A stretch of DNA of 48,311 nucleotides from an uncultured Eubacteriales bacterium (GCA_902801765.1 CADCJO010000007.1:1-48311), one strand, 5' to 3'; positions 7,834 through 16,334 are shown, counted from the first letter of the stretch. Notes: generated by a model not told the origin, from the letters alone. Program-made: numbers and translations.

Positions 7834-8703
7834 ATGAAGATGCTTCAAAAAACGCTTTCCGTGATTCTGGCCCTGTGCCTGTGCTGTGGCCTGACGGTGC
7901 CCGCATTCGCCGCGACCTTTACCGACGCCCACGGCAACGTGATCGAATTGGACGATGCCCTGGAAGCCTATACCGGGGCGGTGCTTTCCGGCGCGGAGGA
8001 CGCCGCCCGCAAGGGCGAAACCAACCTGGGCGATCTGTGGACGGACGCGCTGCGCTGGTTCGCTGTTTCCGGGACCATCAACGAATACTTTGAGGAAGAC
8101 GACGTGACCGCGGGCAATACCAGCATCGCTGTGGATGCCGATCACATCGTGGCCCTGTGGAACGGCGGCAACCTGCGGGCGGACGTGGCGGAAGGCAAAT
8201 TCGGCGCGGAACAGCTGGCCGAGGTGCTGCCATATCCCAACAAGGTGGCGGTGGTCTACATGACCGGCGCGCAGCTGCTGGAAGCGCTGGAAGCCGCGTC
8301 CCAGGGCCTGCCTTACACGGAAGATACCGCCGCTTTGTGCGCTTCCTTCATGCAGGTATCCGGCCTCAAATACACCGTGGATACCGCCAGGGAGTTTGAC
8401 AAGGGCGAAGCCTACGGCGACAAGGGCTGGTTCAGGGCCGCGTCTCTGGGCCGCGTGACCATCGAAGAAGTGAACGGCCAGCCCTTTGACGCGGAAGCCA
8501 TCTATGCTGTGATCACCAGCAACGCCAACTTCAACGGCATGGATTCTTCCTACGTCTTTACCGCCGCTGCCGAAGCCAACGAAAAGAGCACCATCACCAC
8601 CGCGGTGGTACGGGACGTGGTGTGGCTGTACATCGCGGGCGAGCTGAATAACCAGATCAGCGAAGCTTACGCCGCGCCCCAGGGCCGCATTGCCGTAAAA
8701 TAA
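7834..8703 (+). CDS. Secreted stand-alone 5'-nucleotidase C-terminal-domain protein
   Basis: A 289-residue protein with a clear signal peptide (cleavage likely after VPAFA). The rest matches the 5'-nucleotidase C-terminal (substrate-recognition) domain: ETNLGDLWTDALRW near residue 62, NGGNLRADV near 110, MTGAQLLEALE near 143. The metallophosphoesterase domain that carries the metal site in UshA-type enzymes is absent, so hydrolysis by the usual mechanism is not expected. Possibly a nucleoside-binding protein. Start at ATG 7834 after AGGAGG, not the upstream in-frame ATG 7777, which lies inside the attenuator hairpin. Confidence 0.85.
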   Translation: MKMLQKTLSVILALCLCCGLTVPAFAATFTDAHGNVIELDDALEAYTGAVLSGAEDAARKGETNLGDLWTDALRWFAVSGTINEYFEEDDVTAGNTSIAVDADHIVALWNGGNLRADVAEGKFGAEQLAEVLPYPNKVAVVYMTGAQLLEALEAASQGLPYTEDTAALCASFMQVSGLKYTVDTAREFDKGEAYGDKGWFRAASLGRVTIEEVNGQPFDAEAIYAVITSNANFNGMDSSYVFTAAAEANEKSTITTAVVRDVVWLYIAGELNNQISEAYAAPQGRIAVK

Positions 8704-8794
8704 CCCCCAGATATACACGTTTTCTTTGATTCATCTTTCTCAGAAAGAAGTCTGGGGGAAACCATGCTTTGGGCGTCCAAGCGTGGTTTCCCCC
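8704..8794 (+). repeat. Leader element family B, copy 1 (upstream of moxR)
   Basis: Shared with 36229-36314. A 41-nt hairpin (8754-8794) has stem GGGGGAAACCATGCTT against AAGCGTGGTTTCCCCC with one G-T pair. Upstream, CCCCCAGA (8704-8711) can pair with TCTGGGGG (8751-8758), enclosing a small hairpin CTTTC-TCA-GAAAG. The bases TCTGGGGG are used by both pairings, so the folds compete. It ends 34 nt before the moxR ATG. No T-tract follows. Confidence 0.75.
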
Positions 8795-8828
8795 AAAATT
8801 CTATGGTATTCGCAGCCAGGAGGATCTT

Positions 8829-9776
8829 ATGCGTCCGGAAATGGAGAAGGTACTCGCCGAAATTGAAAAGGTCATCGCAGGCAAGCGGGACGTGATCGTT
8901 AAGATTCTGACGGCCCTGCTGGCGGACGGTCATGTGCTGCTGGACGATGTGCCGGGGGTGGGCAAAACCACCCTGGCCGTGGCGATCAGCCGGGCGGTGG
9001 ACCTCAACTATAAACGCGTGCAGTTCACCCCGGACGTGCTTCCCTCCGATCTGGTGGGTTTTTCCATGTACGATCAGCGCAGCGGCGGCTTTTCCTACCA
9101 TCCTGGCGCGCTGAACGATGCCAATCTGCTGCTGGGCGACGAAATCAACCGGGCCAGCAGCAAGACCCAGTCCGCCCTGCTGGAAGCCATGGAGGAACGC
9201 CAGGTGACGGTGGACGGCGAGACCTATCCGCTGCAAAAGCCCTTTCTGGCAATTGCCACCCAGAACAGCGTCGGCGCGGCGGGCACCCAGTTTTTGCCCT
9301 ATGCTCAGGTGGATCGGTTCCTGGTGCGTTTGTCTCTGGGTTATCCCGATTACGCGGCGCAGATGGAAATGCTGAAAAACCGCCAGGGAATCAATCCCAT
9401 CGACCAGGTGCGGTGTGTGATGACGAAGGAAGCTTTGCTTGCCGCCCAGGAGGAAGCGCGGCAGGTGGTTTCCAGGGACGCGATTCTGGATTACATCACC
9501 CGCCTGACCATGGCCTCCCGGGAGCACGCGGCGGTGGACGTTGGCATCAGCCCCCGGGGCGCGCTGTTTTTGGACAGGATGGCCAAAGCGCACGCCTGGG
9601 TGGAGGGCCGGGACTTCGCCACCGGCCATGATGTGCAGGTGGTATTCCGGGACGTATGCGCCCATCGGGTGCTGCTCAAAGAGAATTCGGAGAATAACGT
9701 GGACGATGTGCTGAATGATCTGCTGAAAACCGTGGAGAATCCGGACCGTCACAGCCGTGGAATGCTGAAACAATGA
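8829..9776 (+). CDS. MoxR-family AAA+ ATPase
   Basis: A 315-residue MoxR ATPase, normal length. Walker A DVPGVGKTTLA (near residue 40), Walker B LLLGDEINR (near 101), and the family segment ATQNSVGAAGTQFLPYAQ with sensor residues; the C-terminal lid is GISPRGALFLDRMAKAHA. These ATPases usually act as chaperones for DUF58/VWA partners encoded next door, as here. Start ATG 8829 follows AGGAGG; an upstream ATG at 8769 falls in the repeat hairpin. The stop overlaps the next start (ATGA). Confidence 0.93.
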   Translation: MRPEMEKVLAEIEKVIAGKRDVIVKILTALLADGHVLLDDVPGVGKTTLAVAISRAVDLNYKRVQFTPDVLPSDLVGFSMYDQRSGGFSYHPGALNDANLLLGDEINRASSKTQSALLEAMEERQVTVDGETYPLQKPFLAIATQNSVGAAGTQFLPYAQVDRFLVRLSLGYPDYAAQMEMLKNRQGINPIDQVRCVMTKEALLAAQEEARQVVSRDAILDYITRLTMASREHAAVDVGISPRGALFLDRMAKAHAWVEGRDFATGHDVQVVFRDVCAHRVLLKENSENNVDDVLNDLLKTVENPDRHSRGMLKQ

Positions 9777-11269
9777 AGAAGCGGATCATCGGTTACGCGG
9801 TATGGCTGATTCTGGCCTGCCTGCTCTATTTTTTCGAGAATAACACCGGCACCCGCATCGTGCTGGCCTGTTCCTTGCTGCCGCCCTTTGTTCCGATCAT
9901 CCGTCGCGGCTTTTTTGGACGGGATGAATTGATCTGGTGGCCCCGGGAATTGACTCAGACTGTACAAACCTTTGCCGACCGCGCGGCGGACGATCCCGGG
10001 GACGTGCGGGCGTACCAGCCCGGCGATCCTGTGAACCGCATTCATTGGAAGCTGAGCGCCAAGCGGGATGAACTGCTGGTGCGGGAGCAGGCGAAGGACA
10101 GAACGGCAGAAGAAGCGGAGACAAAGGCTGTGACCGAAACCAAACAGCCTGCCGAAAGCAGCGCGAAGAAGCGCGTTTTCCTGATGGGGCTTTCGATCCT
10201 GCTTTTTTCCCTGCTCCTGCTGTTCGTGCTCCCATCGGCCAATCAGGGAATGAAGGCTTTGCTGAACCGGCTGTTCGAAGCCAGCGAAAAAGTGAACGCC
10301 TATGCCTATGACCGGTTTGACGTTCCGGCCAACACGCCCGTGGGATGGGCCGTTTTGCTGTTGGCAGTCATGGCGCTTTCTCTGCTGAGCATCACGCTGC
10401 TCTCCGGCAGCCGCCTGCCTGCGCTGGGTATCCTGGCGGGATGCGTCCTGTTCCAGGTTTATTTTGGTCTTGCGTTTCCGGGCTGGATCATGGTGCCGCT
10501 TTTTTCGCTGTTTGCCCTTTGGATGCTGAAACGCCCCTGGAACAGGAAAGCTGTTATCTGCGTTTTGAGCGGCGTTGCAGCCCTTTCCCTGACTGTGCTG
10601 CTGATTTGGCCTGGGGTGGATGCCGCCACGGAAGCGGCTTCCGAAACCGTCCGGGACCGGCTGAGTCAAATGGCGCAATCCTTGGACGGAACCACCCAGG
10701 AGGCGCCGGCGGGTGAAAACGAAACCCGCCGCGTGCATACCCTGTCTCTGACGGCGGGCGATCAGGAAGCCCGGCCCGACAGGGAATACCGGCTGGTGAC
10801 CGTGGAGGAAGAGCAGGTTTCCATGCCCCATTGGGTTAATTATCTGCGGATCATCCTGCTGCTGCTTTTGACGGCGGCGCTGGTGGTTCTGCCTTTTCTG
10901 CCCTTCGTTTGGCTGAACCGCCAGCGGAAACGGGCGCTGGAGGCCCGGGCGGTGTTCCAATCCGAAAACGTCAGCGAGGCTGTCTTTGCCATCTTCCAGC
11001 ATATGATTGCCTGGCTGGAAGCCACTGGAAACGGCAATGGGAACGCCCCTTACGCAGCATGGCGCGTGGACATCGCTCCGGATTATGCGCAGCGCTTCGC
11101 GGCGTGTGAAAAGCTGTTTGAGGAAGCCGCGTACAGCACCCACGAAATGCGGGAGGAGCAGCGGCAGCAGGCAATGGCCTTATTGACTGAGACGGAACAG
11201 ATTTTGCAGCGGCAAGCCGACTGGAAGCAGCGCCTGCGCCTTAAGTACAAGGAGTGTTTGTGGGTATGA
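9773..11269 (+). CDS. Shortened DUF58 fused to a TgpA/DUF4129-like membrane protein
   Basis: A 498-residue protein. Two transmembrane helices (about 5-45) lead directly into the DUF58 signature DVRAYQPGDPVNRIHWKLS (about 82-100); the roughly 150 residues that usually lie between, and the region after it, are missing. Residues about 140-290 hold five or six further helices, then a Pro/Glu-rich loop, a last helix (about 360-380) and a DUF4129-like cytosolic tail with EAVFAIFQHMIAWLE and HEMREEQRQQAMALL. In the common moxR-DUF58-transglutaminase operon, DUF4129 ends the transglutaminase; here no transglutaminase core is present. Looks like an in-frame merger of two neighbouring genes. Four-nt ATGA overlaps on both sides show tight translational coupling. 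Confidence 0.65.
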   Translation: MKKRIIGYAVWLILACLLYFFENNTGTRIVLACSLLPPFVPIIRRGFFGRDELIWWPRELTQTVQTFADRAADDPGDVRAYQPGDPVNRIHWKLSAKRDELLVREQAKDRTAEEAETKAVTETKQPAESSAKKRVFLMGLSILLFSLLLLFVLPSANQGMKALLNRLFEASEKVNAYAYDRFDVPANTPVGWAVLLLAVMALSLLSITLLSGSRLPALGILAGCVLFQVYFGLAFPGWIMVPLFSLFALWMLKRPWNRKAVICVLSGVAALSLTVLLIWPGVDAATEAASETVRDRLSQMAQSLDGTTQEAPAGENETRRVHTLSLTAGDQEARPDREYRLVTVEEEQVSMPHWVNYLRIILLLLLTAALVVLPFLPFVWLNRQRKRALEARAVFQSENVSEAVFAIFQHMIAWLEATGNGNGNAPYAAWRVDIAPDYAQRFAACEKLFEEAAYSTHEMREEQRQQAMALLTETEQILQRQADWKQRLRLKYKECLWV

Positions 11270-12276
11270 AATGTAAAAAAACCTTGCTTCCGGCGCTGTT
11301 GCTGTGCCTGGCGCTGCTGCTGTGCGGCTGCCGCACGCGCACGCATGGCGGCGGGCAGAGCGGCGGTTTTTTCAGCGGCACGGGAGGCCAAACGGATGAA
11401 ACGCAGCAGGGGGAAAACGTTTCCGCCGATTCCGCCCGCATGATGCCGGGAGAAAACGAAAATGCCCCCGAAGAAATCGGAGAACCGGCAAATCAGACAA
11501 AGGAAAATCCCGAAGCATCCCGAAAAGAATATAATGAAAACGCCCCCGCCGAGATCGCGGCGGGAACAGCGCGTTTCCTACACGAACCGGGGGAAGGAGA
11601 CGGCGCGTCGGCGGCGGAGGAAGATGCGGAAACAAGTGCGGACAGGGTGAATGAACAGGCGGAGGAAACCGCCGTTCAAACTGTTGCCGCCGAGAGCGCG
11701 GATCAGATGGGCGTATCGGACGACGCTGATGCGGCGGATTCAGCCATGACCTATTTCACCGTTCTGCTCCAGGACAGAGTGGGATCGCTGTTTGAGTGCC
11801 AGCGGCTGAACGCGTACTGGGAAACGGCCCAGGATCATGTGACCATCCACAAATCCTCCCCCGAACACACGCTGATTCTGAACGCCGGATGCTACGATGT
11901 GTCCGCCCGCCTGCTGCCTGAAAACCTGCTGGTGGACGATGGCTGGGTTATGCGAAAAAACCCAGGGGTGATCGTGAAAATCGTGGAAGACAGCGTGCTG
12001 AACGGCGGAAGCGCAAAAGCGGTTTACGACAGCCTTGTGAACCGGGAGGGCTGGGCGGCCATCGACGCGGTGAAAAACGGCCGCGTTCTGCTGCTTTCCC
12101 AGGAAATGCTGAAAGCGCCGTATCTGCAAACAGCGGCGATGGTGATCATCGCCCGGACGGCCAACCCCGCTTTGTTTTCGGACGTGAACCCGGACGAAAT
12201 GCTGCAAATGCTGATGGAGGAAGCAACGGGGACGCTTCCCATGGGAAGCTGCTATTACAAGGAGGATGGACCATGA
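11266..12276 (+). CDS. Lipoprotein with C-terminal half of a periplasmic-binding-protein fold
   Basis: 336 residues from ATG 11266 (GTG 11260 is an alternative). A signal peptide with lipobox LLLCGC places the mature protein on the membrane outer face. Residues about 25-155 are Glu/Ala/Gly-rich and disordered. Residues about 170-330 resemble a BtuF/FepB-type substrate-binding protein, mainly the second lobe: NPGVIVKIVEDS, REGWAAIDAVKNGRVLLLS, TANPALFSDVNPDEMLQML. The first lobe appears short or absent, and no ABC transporter is adjacent, so a transport role is doubtful. Fourth-from-last gene pair of the MoxR operon, overlapping both neighbours by 4 nt. Confidence 0.65.
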   Translation: MKCKKTLLPALLLCLALLLCGCRTRTHGGGQSGGFFSGTGGQTDETQQGENVSADSARMMPGENENAPEEIGEPANQTKENPEASRKEYNENAPAEIAAGTARFLHEPGEGDGASAAEEDAETSADRVNEQAEETAVQTVAAESADQMGVSDDADAADSAMTYFTVLLQDRVGSLFECQRLNAYWETAQDHVTIHKSSPEHTLILNAGCYDVSARLLPENLLVDDGWVMRKNPGVIVKIVEDSVLNGGSAKAVYDSLVNREGWAAIDAVKNGRVLLLSQEMLKAPYLQTAAMVIIARTANPALFSDVNPDEMLQMLMEEATGTLPMGSCYYKEDGP

Positions 12277-12689
12277 ATATTCTTGTCATCGACGGCCAGG
12301 GCGGTAGGCTTGGCCGGAAGCTGGTGGAGAGCATCCGTAAAACCTGCCCGGAAGCCACCATTATCGCGGTCGGCACCAACAGCATGGCCACTGAAAATAT
12401 GCTGAACAGCAATTGCGCCGACCAGCTGGCTACCGGCGAGAACGCGGTGATCGTGGCCTGCCGTTCGGCGCAGATCATCGTGGGGCCCTTTGGCATTGCG
12501 ACTGCCGACGCCATGCTGGGGGAAATCTCTCCCGCCATGGCCAATGCCGTGGCGTCCAGTCCCGCCTATCGGGTGCTGATCCCCATGAACCTGTGCAGCA
12601 CTTATGTAGCGGGCGTCACGAAAGGGTCGGCTGCTATTTTGGAGGACGCTGTGAACCATATCCGGGAACTGGTGGAAAAAAAGGCGTAA
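12273..12689 (+). CDS. DUF3842 family protein
   Basis: 138 residues, the usual family length. Typical features are the N-terminal dinucleotide-binding-like IDGQGGRLGRKLVE, AVGTNSMATENML, the central TGENAVIVACRSAQIIVGP, and MLGEISPAMANAV. Function is unknown in the family. It ends the MoxR operon, joined to the lipoprotein gene by an ATGA overlap. Confidence 0.9.
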   Translation: MNILVIDGQGGRLGRKLVESIRKTCPEATIIAVGTNSMATENMLNSNCADQLATGENAVIVACRSAQIIVGPFGIATADAMLGEISPAMANAVASSPAYRVLIPMNLCSTYVAGVTKGSAAILEDAVNHIRELVEKKA

Positions 12690-12739
12690 TAAAATTGTCT
12701 GCGTTAGCATCGCCGTGACGCGATGGCCTATCAAGAAAA

Positions 12740-12827
12740 GCAAAAAAACACTGCCGCCCCGAGCGAAAGCGCGTGCATCAGCATCCGCTGAAAACAGGCT
12801 TCGCTCGGGATGACAGTGTTTTTTTGC
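12740..12827. terminator. Bidirectional terminator between converging operons
   Basis: Outer arms GCAAAAAAACACTG and CAGTGTTTTTTTGC are perfect complements, and inside them CCCGAGCGAA (12758-12767) pairs with TTCGCTCGGG (12800-12809). Poly-A on one side and poly-T on the other allow termination in both directions, serving DUF3842 (+) and the TPM gene (-). Confidence 0.8.
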
Positions 12828-12872
12828 TTGCCGCTCAAAGCAGCATAACAAATCAAATAGGGCTGGGCCTTC

Positions 12873-13646
12873 TTACATCTTGTAACTGCTGCTGGTGTGA
12901 TGGGTGCCGGACCCGCCGGTGAAGCTGCCATGGCTGCCGCCGCCGCTTCCGCGGCCACTGTCCATTTCGATCCTGCGGCGGACGGTGGTGGTATACAGGT
13001 AAATGTCCTGCTGGCGGGAAAGATGGAAGGAACCGTCGCGCACATAGGACATGGCGCCGGATTTGCGCCGGACGGTCTTCATCTGGCTCTTGAAGGCCAG
13101 CGCCACCATCACGCCGATCAGCAGGCCCACAAGCAGGAAAATGGGCAGCATCCTGTTCGCCCGGTTCATGGGCTGATGGGCGCCCAGACGGCTTTCCACT
13201 TCCAGCACATAGGTGGCAAACGCGCCGCCGTAATTCTTCTGGCGCATGTAGGGGCGAATCTGATCGGCGATCTCGTCGTCCACGTCGGGGGTAAAGATGC
13301 GCTCGCCTGAGCCGGTTTTGACGAAAAACACGGTGTTTTCGTTCCGGTCGCCTTCGCGGACGTAGAAGAAGCATGCGCCATCGTGGTTGGGACCTTCGCC
13401 GTAGCCGTTATTGTCAAAGTAGTCGGCGGCATAGTAATCGCCCTGGCGGTCGCCGATGGAATCCATGGTCAGGATCAGCACGTCGAACTTGTATTTTTCC
13501 CGGATACCGGCAATATACTCACTGAGCTTTTGCTCTTCTTCGGCGGTCAGCACGTCAGCCTGATCCACCACCCGGCTGTTTTCAGCCAGCGCGGGGGAGA
13601 CCAGCAGCAGGAGCAGCAGCAGAACCGCAAGCGCTTTTTTCATCAT
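12873..13646 (-). CDS. TPM-domain protein, membrane anchored
   Basis: 257 residues: signal peptide (1-21, LLLLLLLVSPALA), TPM domain at about 22-155 (VVDQADVLTAEEEQKL near 27, KFDVLILTMDS, YYAADYFDNNGYG), one transmembrane helix at about 166-186 and a basic, Ser/Gly/His-rich tail (GSGGGSHGSFTGGSGTHH). TPM domains have acid-phosphatase-like or assembly roles in other proteins; the job here is unknown. It follows the zinc-ribbon gene by 1 nt and is last in the DUF4956 operon. Confidence 0.88.
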   Translation of the reverse strand: MMKKALAVLLLLLLLVSPALAENSRVVDQADVLTAEEEQKLSEYIAGIREKYKFDVLILTMDSIGDRQGDYYAADYFDNNGYGEGPNHDGACFFYVREGDRNENTVFFVKTGSGERIFTPDVDDEIADQIRPYMRQKNYGGAFATYVLEVESRLGAHQPMNRANRMLPIFLLVGLLIGVMVALAFKSQMKTVRRKSGAMSYVRDGSFHLSRQQDIYLYTTTVRRRIEMDSGRGSGGGSHGSFTGGSGTHHTSSSYKM

Positions 13647-13647
13647 C

Positions 13648-14748
13648 TCACAGCACCCCCATGTTGAACAGCAGGTACGCGATGCCGTACAGTCCCGCGC
13701 CGATGCCCAGGCCGATGCCCAGCAGGTACTTCCAGAACTTGCCGTTGTCGGTGGGCAGGTCGCCCACGAACCGGCCGGTCTGGCCGTTCATGGCGAAGGT
13801 GTAGGTCTTGCCCTGCCAGCGGGTGTTGAGCAGCCATACCGGCATGAGCACCTGGCGCACCTGGCCTTGCTGCAGCTGCACCTGGGTATTGACCGGGGTG
13901 ACGGTGGAATAGCCGATCACCGTATCCCGCAGCACGGACAGCACGCTTTGCCGGATGCGCTCGTTGGCGCGGGGCTGGCAGTCCGCGGCCTCCACATCGT
14001 GGCGCTGGGCCTGGTAGCCGCTCAGATAACCCACGTTGAAGCCCTCGGATTTGTCGCTGTCGTAGGGCTCGATGGACTCCATCAGGGTGTCGTCCATCTT
14101 GGTGGAGCCGTCCACGGGCACCTGCTTGAAGCTCAGCCCGCCGCCGCGCCGCACCAGGAAATGGGCGGTGTTGATGACCTCGTACTGGCCCTGCCGGTGG
14201 GCGGTCACGCGGGTGCAGTTGAAGGTGCAGTCGGCCTCGGCGTCCGCCTGGAACAGCCAGAATGGCTCGTAGACGCCGGTGATTTTTTCAATCTGGTTTT
14301 CGTTGATAAAAGCGTTGGGCAGCAGCTTTTTTCCCTTGCAGTGATTGCGCAGGGCGTCCATGGCTTCCTTCTTGCTTTTCTGGAAGGGAATCACCGCGTC
14401 GGGCCGATACGCGCCGGACAGCACGCCCGGCAGGATGGAGGGGCTGCCGCAGTAAACGCATTCGGTGGCGGCGGTGGTTTCATCCGCCACGATTTCGGAG
14501 CCGCAGTTCTGGCAGCGGTAGGTTCTCAGATGACTGACTTCCGCCTCGTCAAAGTCGGAATGGCTGGCAAAGAACCACTGCATCTGCTCGTCCGTAGTAT
14601 TCTCCACATCCATTTCGGCAACCTGCTGGATAGCGTCCAGCGGGAAGGAATTGCCGCAGCTGGCGCAGTCCAATTGCTGGCTTTGGCTGCCAAAGGTGAG
14701 CGCCGCGCCGCAGCAGGGGCACTTGTAATGGGCGGCGGCTTGGGTCAT
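13648..14748 (-). CDS. TFIIB-type zinc-ribbon membrane protein
   Basis: 366 residues. Two zinc ribbons: CPCCG with CASCG (residues 10-32) and CQNCG with CVYCG (about 79-100). A middle beta-rich domain (YEPFWLFQADAEADC, MPVWLLNTRWQGKTYTFAMNG) and one or two C-terminal helices (about 338-364) follow. This pairing of a double zinc ribbon with a TPM-domain gene is common in Clostridia. Function unknown. AAGGAGG lies 8 nt before the ATG. Confidence 0.85.
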   Translation of the reverse strand: MTQAAAHYKCPCCGAALTFGSQSQQLDCASCGNSFPLDAIQQVAEMDVENTTDEQMQWFFASHSDFDEAEVSHLRTYRCQNCGSEIVADETTAATECVYCGSPSILPGVLSGAYRPDAVIPFQKSKKEAMDALRNHCKGKKLLPNAFINENQIEKITGVYEPFWLFQADAEADCTFNCTRVTAHRQGQYEVINTAHFLVRRGGGLSFKQVPVDGSTKMDDTLMESIEPYDSDKSEGFNVGYLSGYQAQRHDVEAADCQPRANERIRQSVLSVLRDTVIGYSTVTPVNTQVQLQQGQVRQVLMPVWLLNTRWQGKTYTFAMNGQTGRFVGDLPTDNGKFWKYLLGIGLGIGAGLYGIAYLLFNMGVL

Positions 14749-14780
14749 GGCGGGAGCCTCCTTTCAAATCGGGTTCCTGA

Positions 14781-15485
14781 TCAATACTCTTTTTCTTCAT
14801 ACTTCCTGCAAAGCGTGTATTTGCTTACGGCGCTCTGCACGGCTTCGGGGCAGGCCCAGGACAGCATGTCCCGGATATAGGGGGGCAAAACGCGGTTATA
14901 CTTGACTTCCAGAATGGTTTCATCATGGTCCAGCACCGGCACGGTGGGCACGTGGGGATTGAACAGGTCGATGCTGTTTAATCCGCTGCGCACGCGCATG
15001 TCGAACGTGATGCGCACTTCCTCCGCGGTGTGGATATAGGCTTCGCGCTCGTAGTCCACGATCACCACGGGATGCAAAAGCTTTGTGCGCATTTCCCGGT
15101 ACACGTCCCGGAGCAGCCCGCTCTGGGTGTATTCCAATCCCGTCGGGTCGGCGGCGATCAGCTGGTCGGCCAGGTCGCGGCTGATTTTCGCGGAACGCTT
15201 GGAAATCAGGCTGCCCACCTTGGTTTTGCACTCCATGTGGATGATTTTATCCGACAGGTTATAGATGCGGATGCGGTATTTGTCGCGGTCCTTGACGCCG
15301 GCGATCTTGTCGTACAGCGCGTCGTCGAATACCGTGTCAAAGTACAGAGAGCGGATGTGATAGCTCCGGGTTTCCTTGTCGGCGTTGGGGTCCAGGGTCA
15401 GTACCTTCCCGATGGTGTGGCGCAGCACCTCCAGTTGGGTCCGCGTGATGGGAAACTTCAATTCATGGCGAAGCGGGAGGGCCAT
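14781..15485 (-). CDS. Polyphosphate polymerase (VTC) domain protein
   Basis: 234 residues, a stand-alone VTC domain of the triphosphate-tunnel fold. Tunnel residues are visible: RHELKF (6-11), YHIRSLYFDT, KYRIRIYN, MECKTK, SKRSAKI, VDYERE and the late EVKYN. In yeast Vtc4 this domain makes polyphosphate from ATP; bacterial members next to DUF4956 and CotH genes are uncharacterised, and whether this one polymerises phosphate is open. It starts 3 nt after DUF4956, so the two are very probably partners. Confidence 0.9.
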   Translation of the reverse strand: MALPLRHELKFPITRTQLEVLRHTIGKVLTLDPNADKETRSYHIRSLYFDTVFDDALYDKIAGVKDRDKYRIRIYNLSDKIIHMECKTKVGSLISKRSAKISRDLADQLIAADPTGLEYTQSGLLRDVYREMRTKLLHPVVIVDYEREAYIHTAEEVRITFDMRVRSGLNSIDLFNPHVPTVPVLDHDETILEVKYNRVLPPYIRDMLSWACPEAVQSAVSKYTLCRKYEEKEY

Positions 15486-15488
15486 AGC

Positions 15489-16184
15489 TTACGCCCCCGC
15501 TTCGGTTTGGCAGGCCACCAGCGTGGCGTCGTATACGCCCGGCACATCCAGCATTTCGGACACGATATTGCCCTGCCGGTCAAGCCGTACTTCCACCGTC
15601 ATTTCAGCGCCCTGGCGGGAGATGGTCTTGGAGCGCAGGCGGTAGGTCCTTACCCGCTGCTTGAGGCGGTTGTCGATTTCGATCTGCGCGTCTTCGTCAT
15701 AATGCAGTACCAGCAGATAGCTGTTGGGGGCACGCAGGCGGAAGAAGGAGATGGCCAGCAATATGCCGCCGATGCCCAGCAGCGCCACGATGGCAATCAC
15801 ATAGGCGTTGGAGCCCACCAGAATGCCCATGGTGATGGCCCAGAACATATAAGCGGTATCCAATGGGTCCTTGACCGCGGTGCGGAAACGCACGATGGAC
15901 AGCGCGCCCACCATGCCCATGGACAGCGCCACGTTGCTGCCAATGGCCATAACCACGGGGGTGGTGACCAGGCAAAGCAGGATCAGCGTCAGGGTAAAGG
16001 AAGGAGAATACAGCACGCCACGATAGGTGGCCTTGTAGACGGCGGCGATAATCAGCCCCGCCGCCAGGGCGACCAGCAGCGCGATGACCACGTTAAAGGG
16101 GGTAAAATTGGAAAGCTGATCGGCAAACCAATCCGCAAAGGTGGAGCCGTGGGCGATGTCGCTAAAGGTTAAGTTTCCGTTCAT
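15489..16184 (-). CDS. DUF4956 integral membrane protein
   Basis: 231 residues from ATG 16184, which has AGGAGG upstream; the longer in-frame reading to 16343 runs through the promoter and terminator. Four transmembrane segments at about 30-50, 60-82, 88-106 and 115-140 (VVIALLVALAAGLI; GSNVALSMGMVGALSIVRFRT is the family signature), then a cytosolic tail of about 90 residues. Function unknown; it consistently neighbours VTC-domain genes, which suggests a membrane partner or pore for a VTC product. First gene of its operon. Confidence 0.9.
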   Translation of the reverse strand: MNGNLTFSDIAHGSTFADWFADQLSNFTPFNVVIALLVALAAGLIIAAVYKATYRGVLYSPSFTLTLILLCLVTTPVVMAIGSNVALSMGMVGALSIVRFRTAVKDPLDTAYMFWAITMGILVGSNAYVIAIVALLGIGGILLAISFFRLRAPNSYLLVLHYDEDAQIEIDNRLKQRVRTYRLRSKTISRQGAEMTVEVRLDRQGNIVSEMLDVPGVYDATLVACQTEAGA

Positions 16185-16214
16185 TTCGGTGCAACCTCCT
16201 GTTTTACTGTGTAT

Positions 16215-16244
16215 ATAGTACCACCTTTTGAGGGGTTCCGTCAA
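16215..16244 (-). promoter_or_regulatory. Promoter of the DUF4956-VTC-ZnR-TPM operon
   Basis: On the minus strand TTGACG (16244-16239), 18-nt spacer, TACTAT (16220-16215). The leader is about 25 nt long. Confidence 0.75.
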
Positions 16245-16334
16245 TCGGTTCCTAAGCCTTGGCCCAGGTTTTTTACATGAAACGGCGCCGTTATACCATT
16301 CGGAATTCAGCAAATGGATAATATCATATATCAA

